NCBI GenBank assembly: GCA_030606805.1 | Contig: JAUWFS010000164.1 | Span: 1-7,973, forward strand | Length of the DNA: 7,973 nucleotides | From: B13-G4 sp030606805 | Lineage (GTDB): Bacteria; Desulfobacterota; Desulfobacteria; Desulfobacterales; ETH-SRB1 | Reading direction: 5' to 3' | In this document: positions 1 to 6,612 of the stretch, piece after piece | Numbering within the stretch: the stretch's first letter is position 1 | Layout of the letters: the number at the start of each line of letters is the position of its first letter | Notes under the pieces: generated by a model | What the model was told of the DNA's origin: nothing | Database searches by the model: none | The model's input: only the letters and a program-made list of their open reading frames with translations | Made by a program: the position numbers and the translations under genes

Positions 1-84
1 GCCGTAGATTTAATCGATCTGATTGAGCAAAACCGCAGGAATAGCGAGCTATTTCGAGGACTTTTGCGAATGAAAATCGATTAA
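1..84 (+). CDS. Possible C-terminal end of a gene entering from the left
   Basis: Frame 1 is open from the window edge to TAA at 82-84 and gives 27 residues ending in RGLLRMKID. The other two plus frames have early stops (TAG at 3-5 in frame 2, TGA at 28-30 in frame 3). The peptide is rich in Leu, Ile and charged residues, as in a soluble helical protein, but is too short to assign. The last codons carry CTTTTGCGAA (61-70), a motif also seen in the repeats before recJ, so part of the tail may come from a repeat. It converges on the minus-strand gene ending at 225. I do not recognise a family. Confidence 0.3.
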   Translation, partial: AVDLIDLIEQNRRNSELFRGLLRMKID

Positions 85-224
85 AGATATGGTGAAGTTG
101 GGATGCAAAAATGCCAAGTTATTTTTTAGCGAGCCCTTAGGAAAAAAAGTACATACTATTTCCTGTTAATCATTTCATACAATTTATGCCGGTGTTTCGA
201 GGGGTTAAGTTTTGAGTGGTTAAT

Positions 225-1235
225 CTATTTTTTTGAGGAGATATCAAATGCGGTCAGTGCTTCTTCTATTAATAGATATTCTTTTCCTGTATATCTTGGT
301 GAGAAGTGGAAAAGAGTGTATTGTTTTATATTGGCTTTGCCTGCTAATTTGCCGGCCTGATGAGCAGTAAGGTGATATTTTTTTTCAGCTATGTCTCTGT
401 CATTTTCAAGAAATGCCGCTTCTATAAAAAGATGATCCGAATTTTTTGCAATTCCTATTATTTTTTTTTTGTTACGGTCACTATAAACTACATCTGCAAT
501 ATATGTAATTTTTTGCCCGGGAGTAATAATGGCGATTTGTTTTAAAAGATTGCCGAGAATAAATTTTTTTTCTTTATTATTTCTTCCGTATCTTACAACG
601 AATTCAGATTCAGGGTCCTGGTGGTTGAATAATGCTTGTTTGAAGTCTTTTAGCCAGGGGCCTATTTCAAGCCCAAGAGCAATAACTTTGTCTTTAATTA
701 TATTAACGTGAAATCGTTCTTTGATTGAAAATCCCAGGCATGGTATGCTGTGGTCCAGGATTACAGCAGAAATGGACAGGGCCGGTTCCTTTAAAAGGAC
801 TGAGTTAAAGGATACTTTTACATCTTCTTTAATAGGGATAAATTTGTTTTGACAAACATACTCTCTGGAAATCAGGTGTTCAGGATGCACCTCGGTAACG
901 TTTAAAGAGAAGCTGTTGCTGAAATTTCCTACAAGGTTCCATGAATAGCCAGCCAGTTTTCCTTCAACATTTTTCATAAAACCCTCAGGACCATACAGAT
1001 ATAAGTTTTTTTCGCGGCCAAGGAAAAGTCGCAGCACTCTATCAAAACCCACAAAATGATCCATATGTGTATGTGTGACAAAAATATGGCTTATCTTAAG
1101 AATATCTCTTGTTGAAAGAGAATAAATATCGCCTAAATCGAAAATCAGGGCTCGTTTTTCAAATAAAAAAGGGATAAATATTCCCGGGTCATCAAAAGGT
1201 CCGTTGATTAGCCTTGGATGAAATGATGGGCGCAT
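225..1235 (-). CDS. RNase Z-like metallo-beta-lactamase fold hydrolase
   Basis: Predicted Zn-dependent hydrolase of the metallo-beta-lactamase fold, closest to ribonuclease Z (tRNA 3'-end endonuclease), cytoplasmic. With the start at 1235 the protein has 336 residues. The metal-binding motif HTHMDH lies at residues 55-60. Other expected ligands are His162 in LDHS, Asp248 in YIADVV and His310 in FHFSPRY, with the RNase Z-type HLTAHQAG block at 288-295. A longer reading starts at 1274, but its first 13 residues overlap the upstream gene, while the 1235 start gives MRPSFHPRL, an N-terminus I recall from relatives. Neither start has a strong ribosome site. The gene begins 2 bases after the upstream stop, so translational coupling is likely. 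The N-terminus lacks the LGTG-type opening of classical RNase Z, so another phosphodiesterase or hydrolase role is possible. Confidence 0.85.
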   Translation of the reverse strand: MRPSFHPRLINGPFDDPGIFIPFLFEKRALIFDLGDIYSLSTRDILKISHIFVTHTHMDHFVGFDRVLRLFLGREKNLYLYGPEGFMKNVEGKLAGYSWNLVGNFSNSFSLNVTEVHPEHLISREYVCQNKFIPIKEDVKVSFNSVLLKEPALSISAVILDHSIPCLGFSIKERFHVNIIKDKVIALGLEIGPWLKDFKQALFNHQDPESEFVVRYGRNNKEKKFILGNLLKQIAIITPGQKITYIADVVYSDRNKKKIIGIAKNSDHLFIEAAFLENDRDIAEKKYHLTAHQAGKLAGKANIKQYTLFHFSPRYTGKEYLLIEEALTAFDISSKK

Positions 1236-1237
1236 TG

Positions 1238-1657
1238 TTATGGCAGGATTTTGACAACTTGCTGGTTTATGCAATAATATATATCTTCATCAGAACCGAA
1301 TATATCAATAACATCTTTGTGATTTATTAGTTTTTCTATGACAAAAGAGGTGACATAAATACTTACGATATGTGGATTTGGAACAATATTTCTAACTGGT
1401 GCAATTTGGTAGTCAATATCAAACTCATCAGAATGGCTTAACTTATCGAGGCATTTATTAATCTGTTCTTCCAATCCGTTTTTATTGGTTGTTTCAACGA
1501 TATTGTTTTCAATAAGCTTCATGGCAATAGCATTCGAGAGCGGTTCGATACATTCTTTTACGCTGTTTATTGCCCGTCTTTTAGCATATTCCTTTGAAGA
1601 TTCTATTTTAGATAAAATACTTGATTCACGATTGCTTGGCCTGAATATTTTAGCCAT
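1238..1657 (-). CDS. Conserved-looking hypothetical protein, 139 residues
   Basis: I do not recognise this protein. The N-terminal third (about residues 1-50) is basic and probably helical, with FRPSNRESS near the start and a stretch rich in Lys, Arg and Ser. The middle (50-80) is charged and polar. The C-terminal part (about 85-139) mixes hydrophobic and acidic residues, with IVPNPHIVSIYVTSFVIEKL and DIFGSDEDIYYC. There is no signal peptide, membrane segment or clear metal motif. The ribosome site AGGTGAT sits a few bases before ATG at 1657, which supports this start. It is the middle gene of a minus-strand group: recJ ends 207 bases upstream and the RNase Z-like gene starts 2 bases after its stop. 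The tight link to the hydrolase suggests co-expression, but no function follows from that. Confidence 0.75.
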   Translation of the reverse strand: MAKIFRPSNRESSILSKIESSKEYAKRRAINSVKECIEPLSNAIAMKLIENNIVETTNKNGLEEQINKCLDKLSHSDEFDIDYQIAPVRNIVPNPHIVSIYVTSFVIEKLINHKDVIDIFGSDEDIYYCINQQVVKILP

Positions 1658-1813
1658 GGATTATCACCTATAGTTGTTATAACGGTTCAAGGTTACGGGT
1701 TAGTGAAGGTTAACGAAGAAGAGAAGGCAACACTGAACACCTGCTCTGTTCATTTAATTTTTTTGCAGGGCATAATAATTGTATGTACGATGGATTGCAA
1801 GGAAAATATTGCA

Positions 1814-1830
1814 AAGCTGGTTATCAGCTT
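1814..1830 (-). terminator. Weak hairpin after recJ
   Basis: On the minus strand, 34 bases after the recJ stop, AAGCTG and CAGCTT form a 6-bp stem with a 5-base loop, followed by a loosely T-rich stretch (TTTGCAATATTTTCC). It could attenuate transcription between recJ and the next gene, but stem and T-tract are both weak. The rest of 1658-1864 holds no gene I can support. Confidence 0.2.
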
Positions 1831-1864
1831 CAGGGTTGGTTGCTGGAGCTGTAAGCCTGAGCAG

Positions 1865-3574
1865 TTACGTTTCTTCAATAATAATTTGTGCTTTTTTTGT
1901 TCCATTCCAGTGGTTCCAGCGCAGTCTGAATGCGATTTTGTCAAATCCGTCATTTAATGGTTTACTTTTATCAATGTTAAAATGAATTGCGTTAAAGCCC
2001 TTTCCTTTGCTGGATGAGTTTTGCTTTAAAAGCATGTTTCTATGGTTTTCACCAACGATTTTAGAAGATAAAACTTTAATGTTTTTAGCCGTAAAAAGAG
2101 GTTCATGGTTTCCTGCCCCAAAGGGCTTTAAGGCTTCAAGATCGTTAATCAGCGTGTCTGAAATGTCATCGAAATTAAGTTCATAATCAATTGTAATTAC
2201 CGGCACAGGATTTATTGTTTGTTTATTTGCATTTTTTTCAAAATTTTCTTGAAATAGAGTTATATTTTCATTTTTTATTTTTAAGCCCGCAGCCATTGAA
2301 TGCCCGCCAAAATTTTCAAGATCACTTGCACAATTCATAAGCCCGTCATACAGGTCAAATCCAGGTACACTTCTCGCAGAACCTTTACCAATACCATCTT
2401 TTGTTGAAATAAGCACAACAGGCCGGAAAAATTTTTTTGCAAGCCTTGACGCAACGATCCCAAGAATCCCTTCGTGCCATCCCTGATTAGATAATACAAG
2501 CGTTTTCTTTTGTAGCAGATGAGGATTTTTATTTAAATAAAACAGGATATTATCAGTTAGTTTTTTTTCAATAACCTGCCTTTGGATATTCAGTTTATTG
2601 AGTGTTTGAGCAGTTTGTCTCGCCATGTCAAGGTGTTTTGTAGTTAAAAGTTCAACTGCGGTTTTTGCATGGTCTATTCTGCCCGGTGCATTTAACCTTG
2701 GCGCCACTTTGAAAGCAATATCATCTGTATCTGTTAATGGGGCTTTTAATTTGCATTCTTCGATCAATGCTTTCATTCCATTACGTTCACCTGTGTAGAT
2801 TTTTTCAAGTCCCGCATTAACCAATATCCGGTTTTCATCAACAAGAGGAACCATATCAGCAATGGTTCCAAGGGCTACAAGATCGCAAAGATTTTTTAAA
2901 TTGGGCTCTGGCAGTTTAAGCCAGAAGCTGTTGTCACGCAGGTGTTTTCTGAGGCAGATGAGAAGATAAAAGGCCACACCAACTCCTGCGAGGTTATCAA
3001 GGCCTGATGTGCAATCGGTGCGTTTTGGGTTTACAACAGCAAATGCATGAGGCGGTCTGTCTGATATTCTGTGATGATCGGTTATAATTACATCTATTCC
3101 AAGAGGTTGTGCAGCTTTCACAGCATCATAACTACTGGACCCGCAGTCCACAGTTATTATAAGGTTTATTCCTTTTGGCAGCGCATAATCTGTAATATGG
3201 TTTTTTTGCAGACCGTATCCTTCTTTTATCCGGTGCGGGATATAATAATATACATTTGTTCCTATATAACTGAAGAATTCTAAAAGGATAGTTATAGCTG
3301 TAATACCATCAACATCATAATCCCCGAAAATTAAAATCTTTTCATTATTGATTATTGCGGAATAAATACGGCTGACAGCAGTATTTATTTCTTTTATTGA
3401 AAACGGAGAGCGCATATTGTTAAAAGAGGGATTAAGAAAATCAAAGGCATCCTCAACAGAAACAATGTTTCGATTAACCATAATGCTTGCTATGATTGGA
3501 TTACATTTAAGAGCGTTACTGATTTTTTTTACAGAACCGATATCCGGTTGAAGCAGTTGCCAGTGTTTTTTCAT
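1865..3574 (-). CDS. recJ: Single-stranded-DNA-specific exonuclease RecJ
   Basis: RecJ degrades single-stranded DNA 5' to 3' in recombination (RecF pathway), mismatch repair and base-excision repair, in the cytoplasm. The 569-residue protein matches the usual RecJ length and carries the full set of DHH-family motifs: GDYDVDG (84-90), VDCG (142-145), TDHHR (165-169), GTIADMVPL (236-244) and APRLNAPGR (291-299). The DHHA1 part has WHEGILGIVASRL (366-378) and GGHSMAAG (423-430). The C-terminal OB-like part includes LKPFGAGNHEPLF (482-494). No key residue is missing. Start at 3574: MKKHWQL is a typical RecJ opening, preceded by a modest TAGGT ribosome site. A hairpin repeat and an antitoxin relic lie directly upstream, so the promoter region may have been altered by insertion. 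Confidence 0.97.
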   Translation of the reverse strand: MKKHWQLLQPDIGSVKKISNALKCNPIIASIMVNRNIVSVEDAFDFLNPSFNNMRSPFSIKEINTAVSRIYSAIINNEKILIFGDYDVDGITAITILLEFFSYIGTNVYYYIPHRIKEGYGLQKNHITDYALPKGINLIITVDCGSSSYDAVKAAQPLGIDVIITDHHRISDRPPHAFAVVNPKRTDCTSGLDNLAGVGVAFYLLICLRKHLRDNSFWLKLPEPNLKNLCDLVALGTIADMVPLVDENRILVNAGLEKIYTGERNGMKALIEECKLKAPLTDTDDIAFKVAPRLNAPGRIDHAKTAVELLTTKHLDMARQTAQTLNKLNIQRQVIEKKLTDNILFYLNKNPHLLQKKTLVLSNQGWHEGILGIVASRLAKKFFRPVVLISTKDGIGKGSARSVPGFDLYDGLMNCASDLENFGGHSMAAGLKIKNENITLFQENFEKNANKQTINPVPVITIDYELNFDDISDTLINDLEALKPFGAGNHEPLFTAKNIKVLSSKIVGENHRNMLLKQNSSSKGKGFNAIHFNIDKSKPLNDGFDKIAFRLRWNHWNGTKKAQIIIEET

Positions 3575-3596
3575 AACTGATACCTAAGTTAAGCGA

Positions 3597-3611
3597 TTTT
3601 TTGCGAAAAAA
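3597..3611. repeat. Short palindromic TTTTTTGCGAAAAAA motif before recJ
   Basis: A near-palindrome of six T, GCG and six A lies 23 to 37 bases upstream of the recJ start codon. It shares the TTTGCGAAA core with the larger hairpin at 3633-3693 and, less exactly, with CTTTTGCGAA at 61-70. It may be a piece of the same repeat family or part of the recJ leader. Confidence 0.4.
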
Positions 3612-3622
3612 TGTGCTAAGAT

Positions 3623-3702
3623 CTTGATGCAGCAAGGTTTGCGAAAAGCGCAGGCATACCAATGGATATGTCGAGACTTTTCGCAAGTCCTTGATGCGCA
3701 AG
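3623..3702. repeat. Hairpin repeat flanked by direct repeats (REP/MITE-like)
   Basis: Inverted arms CAAGGTTTGCGAAAAG (3633-3648) and CTTTTCGCAAGTCCTTG (3677-3693) pair almost perfectly around a loop of about 28 bases. Near-identical direct repeats flank the arms: CTTGATGCAGCAAG (3623-3636) and CTTGATGCGCAAG (3690-3702), which differ by one inserted base. Arms plus bordering direct repeats resemble a small non-autonomous element or REP-type repeat. It cuts the 3' end of the antitoxin relic and sits about 50 bases before the recJ start. No ORF of its own is present. Confidence 0.6.
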
Positions 3703-3974
3703 AGATTGGTGCAGGTAGCCGCCCACTCAACAAAATCCATATCATCACCCATTTCGCCATTTTCGTAGCGCGAATAGAAATCAGACGAGTCCAACCCATA
3801 TTTCTTCTCAAGATTTTGCAGTTACCCTGCCAAACGTGTTTTAAGTTCAAGCATGCGTGAAATTTCACGTTCCAGCAATTTGTCAATAGCCATGTTTATC
3901 ACAGGGTCAACCATGGAACTATCAGCAGCAATATATTGTTCCAACCGTCTGACTTTTTCAACTGTCGATATCAT
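3696..3974 (-). pseudogene. Broken antitoxin-like small protein gene
   Basis: Reading the minus strand from ATG at 3974 gives MISTVEKVRRLEQYIAA and continues in one frame through MVDPVINMAIDKLLERE to an in-frame TAA at 3822-3824. The same frame resumes with LQNLEKKYGLDSSDFYSRYE and GEMGDDMDFVEWAATC up to about 3699. The flow of the sequence suggests the stop replaced a Gln codon (CAA to TAA). GAGG, 8 bases before the ATG, supports this start. The helical N-terminus and the GDDMDFxEW end recall small proteins found beside predicted toxin genes; that family link is from memory. After Leu-Leu the frame runs into the hairpin repeat, so the native C-terminus is lost and no partner gene remains downstream. 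Confidence 0.7.
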
Positions 3975-4048
3975 CTGTCTTGCCTCATTAATTTTTCTGT
4001 AATGTCGAGTATTCCCAACATTAGCAAATTTAATGTGAACATATTTTT

Positions 4049-4075
4049 GTTGGGTTTCGTTTCATTCAACCCAAC
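4049..4075. repeat. Palindromic repeat GTTGGGTT...AACCCAAC
   Basis: GTTGGGTT (4049-4056) and AACCCAAC (4068-4075) form a perfect 8-bp stem with an 11-base loop, TCGTTTCATTC. This closely resembles a short palindrome I recall scattered between genes in many bacterial genomes (TTGGGTTTCGTT..AACCCAACC). It lies between the nucleotidyltransferase gene and the antitoxin relic. Neither strand has a T-tract after it, so it is not a normal intrinsic terminator. Confidence 0.6.
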
Positions 4076-4095
4076 CTGCCTGGCTATTTCAGCTA

Positions 4096-4740
4096 TCATT
4101 GGATTTTTCCTGCGATCTGCCTGACCTCATCTGTTAAACACTGTTTCACTTCCTCCCAACCAATATCCCATAGTTGTGTCAAGTCAGCATCACGGTCAGC
4201 TTCTTCAAAATCGACCAGCCCTTTGAGAAAAAGAAGTCTGCTATACCGAACACCATGGTTTTCTTCCATTGCAAGGGTCAACAGTGACTCTAATGTGATC
4301 ACTTTTCTTGTAAGGCAATACAAATCCACAAAATCCTTCTTGCTGCCGCGGCTCCCTATTGACATAATCTTCATTCGCCCTATGTCTTTTGGATCAGCCA
4401 TCTTGAGATTTGCTATCCGGCTATTGATGGGCTTCAGAGAAAATTTCAATGGAATCCGTTCTCTTATCATATCAACCCTAACGGACTGTATTATCAATTC
4501 CGTATGGCCAAATGTTTGATTGAGAACGAGCGTATCCAGGCCCTTCGATTTTATCGCCATTTCAAAGGAAAGGTGATCAAATTCTTCCACAACAAAGAAG
4601 TCCAGGTCCTCTGATATCCTGTGTCCCAACTGAAGAGCCAGAGCTGTTCCCCCGGCAAGATAACAGGATTTCATCTGGGCAATGGAATTCAGTTGGTGGA
4701 GTAAATCCCATACGGAGTCGGATATCGCTTCGGAATACAT
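4096..4740 (-). CDS. AbiEii/AbiGii-type nucleotidyltransferase toxin
   Basis: Predicted nucleotidyltransferase of the AbiEii toxin family (DUF1814), the toxin half of type IV-like TA and abortive-infection systems; characterised relatives transfer nucleotides to tRNA or protein targets. Of 214 residues, the nucleotidyltransferase signature GGTALALQLGHR begins at residue 30 and leads into ISEDLDFF, with the paired acids Asp45 and Asp47. A third acid is likely Asp90 in SVRVDMI. The family C-terminal block SKKDFVDLYCL (133-143) is intact. ATG at 4740 is preceded by AGGTGA at close spacing. The start overlaps the end of the upstream putative antitoxin by 52 bases, as expected for coupled translation. 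No truncation is seen, so it is probably active if expressed. Confidence 0.88.
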   Translation of the reverse strand: MYSEAISDSVWDLLHQLNSIAQMKSCYLAGGTALALQLGHRISEDLDFFVVEEFDHLSFEMAIKSKGLDTLVLNQTFGHTELIIQSVRVDMIRERIPLKFSLKPINSRIANLKMADPKDIGRMKIMSIGSRGSKKDFVDLYCLTRKVITLESLLTLAMEENHGVRYSRLLFLKGLVDFEEADRDADLTQLWDIGWEEVKQCLTDEVRQIAGKIQ

Positions 4741-5000
4741 GGTTCACCTGCCGCTCCCAAAAGTATTTTCCAGAAATTTCTGGATCTCCTTGAAAGGACT
4801 CTGCTTGTCCTTAAAACATCTATCATTGCTTCCCTGCTATAGGTTTTCAAAAGAAAAGTCATTGCTGCTTCATCGCCATGCTCCATAAGTCGGCTGATGA
4901 TAAAGTAGGATGACATATCAATTGATAGAGTCCGAAAATCAACATCCCAAAAAAAGGGACGAAGAAGGCCGGGGAGCTCATCACCTAAAGAATTTCTCAT
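4689..5000 (-). CDS. DUF6922-like putative antitoxin partner of AbiEii
   Basis: A 103-residue protein with GLLRPFFWDVDF (11-22), a helical middle (SSYFIISRLMEHGDEAAM, 30-47) and LKTYSREAMIDVLRTSR (51-67), then LSRRSRNFW (69-77). This pattern matches small proteins I recall as DUF6922, typically encoded just upstream of AbiEii-type nucleotidyltransferases and presumed to be the antitoxin. It is not the winged-helix AbiEi protein. The ribosome site AAGGTG lies 4 bases before ATG at 5000. The last 16 residues, from Cys88, overlap the toxin gene in another frame and look unlike a conserved domain; the functional part probably ends near residue 80. First gene of a two-gene operon under the candidate promoter at 5075-5102. 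Confidence 0.72.
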   Translation of the reverse strand: MRNSLGDELPGLLRPFFWDVDFRTLSIDMSSYFIISRLMEHGDEAAMTFLLKTYSREAMIDVLRTSRVLSRRSRNFWKILLGAAGEPCIPKRYPTPYGIYSTN

Positions 5001-5074
5001 ATCACACCTTGTATGTTACGACCGTGAAAAATATGTTCAGCCCTTTGCTCTGGCTCTGCGGTATTGCATATTTT

Positions 5075-5102
5075 ATTATGCCGTTGGTATCATTTGTATC
5101 AA
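5075..5102 (-). promoter_or_regulatory. Candidate sigma-70-type promoter for the antitoxin-toxin pair
   Basis: On the minus strand TTGATA (5102-5097) and CATAAT (5080-5075) each match the -35 and -10 consensus at five of six positions, with 16 bases between them. The -10 ends 74 bases before the ATG at 5000. No better pair is seen between here and the gene. Confidence 0.4.
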
Positions 5103-5526
5103 ATCTTCTACCATTAAACAAATACTTATTGCTGCCTCCCAGAAAAACGTTAAAGTAGATTCCAACTTAGTCAATTAGAAGTATTTTCAAGATGCTTAAA
5201 TGCGAAATCCGAATACCCGGCAGCATTATGTAAATAAAGTATCCATCAGCAGGGCAAACCGGAAATTCGAAATACGAAGCACGAAATTCGAATGTTCAAA
5301 AAGGCTGTAAACGATATTTGATCTTATACTGTGAAAGATCATAATTTGGGTTTTTTCATCATATTTTTTTTCACGGCAAAGCGCAAAGAACGCAAATTTT
5401 GGAATAATAGACTTTGCCATAGGTTGTGATGTAACACAGGAGTTCAAAAAAGCTGTTGCACAGGTTGGAACTTTTTGAGAAGTTACTTAACTTACTTGCA
5501 TCAAGTGAATACCCCGTTTAGAGAAA
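5103..5526. other. Gene-free stretch with degenerate repeats
   Basis: No reading frame here resembles a protein. A 73-codon minus frame (5226-5447) is made from the repetitive TTCGAA-rich tract and low-complexity sequence. The stretch contains the GAAATTCGAA direct repeats, a 7-bp stem TGATCTT/AAGATCA (5319-5341) followed by a T run at 5351-5356, and CGCAAAG-type repeat sequence near 5380-5395. This looks like old intergenic debris between mobile modules. Confidence 0.5.
5262..5292. repeat. Pair of GAAATTCGAA direct repeats
   Basis: GAAATTCGAA occurs at 5262-5271 and 5283-5292, with a degenerate copy (GAAATACGAAG) overlapping the first copy and continuing it. Each contains the palindrome TTCGAA. 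They may be remnants of a dispersed tandem repeat or a binding site; nothing in the context decides. Confidence 0.45.
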
Positions 5527-5555
5527 AAGGCAGAGGCATTTGCTGCCTCTGCCTT
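5527..5555. repeat. Perfect 12-bp stem hairpin, terminator-like on the minus strand
   Basis: AAGGCAGAGGCA (5527-5538) and TGCCTCTGCCTT (5544-5555) pair perfectly around TTTGC. On the minus strand the stem ends in CCTTTTTCTC, as in an intrinsic terminator, although no minus-strand gene lies to its right to be terminated. On the plus strand there is no T-tract. It sits just left of the truncated transposase, so it could insulate the minus-strand TA pair from transcripts coming out of the IS region. Confidence 0.6.
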
Positions 5556-6247
5556 CAATATCTGATCTGCTTTTATCATTTATGGGACAATGTAAATTAC
5601 TACCGGCCCAGGGTTTTCCTGTAAACCGCAAACGTGTTCAACGACTGATGCGTTTAATGGGTATTGAATCAGTGGCTCCAAAACCGAATACAAGCAAGCC
5701 ACGCAGAGAACATAAGGTGTATCCATATCTCCTGAGGAAATTGTCGATCACAGAGCCTGATCAAGTCTGGTGTTCCGACATTACCTATATCCGGATGGCA
5801 CATGGATTTGTGTATCTGACAGCAGTTATGGATTGGGCAAGCCGCTATGTGCTGTCCTGGGAGGTGTCTGTGACAATGGATGACGATTTCTGTGTGAATG
5901 CTCTAAAAAGTGCTCTTCGCAAGCATAAAAGCCCTGAGATATTCAATACCGATCAAGGTTCACAATATACCGGTAATGCCTTTACTGGTGCACTGAAAGA
6001 AAGAGGTATCAAGATCAGCATGGATGGCAAAGGACGTTGTATGGATAATATCTTCATAGAACGTTTATGGCGATCAGTGAAGTACGAAAAGATATTTCTC
6101 GAAGAGTTTGAAACAGTAACGGAATTGATTACTGGGCTAAAAGAATATTTTGAGTTTTACAACTTTGAACGACCACATCAGTCGTTCTCAGGAAAAACAC
6201 CTGCTGAGGTGTATTGGGGAGAGGAAGTTGCCCAAATGGCAGCATGA
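5540..6247 (+). pseudogene. IS3-family transposase OrfB, 5'-truncated
   Basis: The integrase-type catalytic domain is complete: Asp80 in VWCSDITYI, Asp138 in FNTDQGSQYTG and Glu174 in FIERLWRSVKYE, with 35 residues between the second Asp and the Glu, the IS3-family DDE spacing. The end YNFERPHQSF and KTPAEVYW is also typical. Family resemblance begins only at GFPVNRKRVQRLM (from residue 25, base 5612). The preceding 24 residues do not look like OrfB, and the normal first 50-60 residues and all of OrfA are missing. Full OrfB of this type is roughly 270-300 residues; here about 211 are recognisable. Without OrfA and the N-terminal part it should be inactive. The open frame has no internal stops, so the damage may be recent. 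Confidence 0.85.
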
Positions 6248-6322
6248 ATAATTCGGTTAAAAGACAAAAAGAAGCGCACCTTAATTTAGGAGAAAATTGT
6301 CCTTGACTTGGGGTCCACTTCA
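5609..6322 (+). mobile_element. IS3-family insertion sequence remnant
   Basis: The element runs from the truncation point in the transposase to a right end whose last bases are GGGGTCCACTTCA (6310-6322), ending in CA as IS3-family elements do. The matching left end would read TGAAGTGGACCCC; no clean copy is present. The nearest candidate, TCAAGTGAATACCCC (5504-5518), matches only with mismatches and a 2-base insertion, and leaves about 100 bases for what should be OrfA plus early OrfB. The remnant separates the minus-strand TA pair from the plus-strand TA genes and may have brought some of them together by recombination. Confidence 0.7.
6310..6322 (+). repeat. Right terminal inverted-repeat end of the IS3 remnant
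   Basis: GGGGTCCACTTCA, 62 bases after the OrfB stop, has the position and terminal CA expected of an IS3-family right end. It is preceded by TTGACT, which could act as an outward -35 box, but no matching -10 box lies at proper distance in the flank. Confidence 0.55.
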
Positions 6323-6353
6323 GGATGTCAACGTTTAATGAAGGAAACTCAAA

Positions 6354-6611
6354 ATGAAATCTACGGATCGCGAAATAAGGATTAAAGTTCCAGAAGACAT
6401 ACTTTTATCTGCAAGTTTTAATGAAGCACAGTTTGTTATTGAGATGCGAGAAACTTTGGCTTTTAAGCTATTTTCTCAGGGACGGCTTTCTGGTGGGAAA
6501 GCTGCAAAATTAGCTGGAATGTCAAGAGTACAATTTTTGCTTAAAGCCGGTCAGCATAATATCGATTGGCTCTCCTTTGATCAAGATGAACTAAGAAGAG
6601 AGCTTTCCTGA
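6354..6611 (+). CDS. UPF0175 family antitoxin
   Basis: An 85-residue protein of the UPF0175 family, DNA-binding antitoxins usually encoded just before a DUF3368 PIN-like toxin. The N-terminal part (IRIKVPEDILLS, 8-19) is followed by a helical segment with IEMRETLAFKLFSQG (29-43), then the family helix-turn-helix RLSGGKAAKLAGMSR (44-58) and VQFLLKAGQHNI (59-70). AAGGA lies 8 bases before ATG at 6354. The stop TGA at 6609-6611 is one base before the ATG of the DUF3368 gene, a typical coupled pair. It starts only about 30 bases after the IS right end, so its native promoter has probably been lost or replaced. The reading frame is intact, although its toxin is broken. Confidence 0.88.
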   Translation: MKSTDREIRIKVPEDILLSASFNEAQFVIEMRETLAFKLFSQGRLSGGKAAKLAGMSRVQFLLKAGQHNIDWLSFDQDELRRELS

Positions 6612-6612
6612 A

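Noticed and set aside
138..163. AGGAAA/TTTCCT hairpin as terminator for the RNase Z-like gene
   Set aside because: The stem is only 6 A/T-rich pairs with a large loop, about 60 bases or more past the stop.
1703..1957. Open frames on both strands between the 139-residue gene and recJ
   Set aside because: They run into the end of recJ on the other strand or frame, lack ribosome sites and look like chance frames.
5226..5447. A 73-codon minus-strand frame between the TA pair and the IS
   Set aside because: It is built from the TTCGAA-rich repeat tract and low-complexity sequence, has no clear ribosome site and resembles no protein.
6303..6338. Outward promoter formed by the IS right end (TTGACT) driving the UPF0175 gene
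   Set aside because: The only -10-like box, TTTAAT at 6333-6338, is 24 bases away, too far for a standard promoter.
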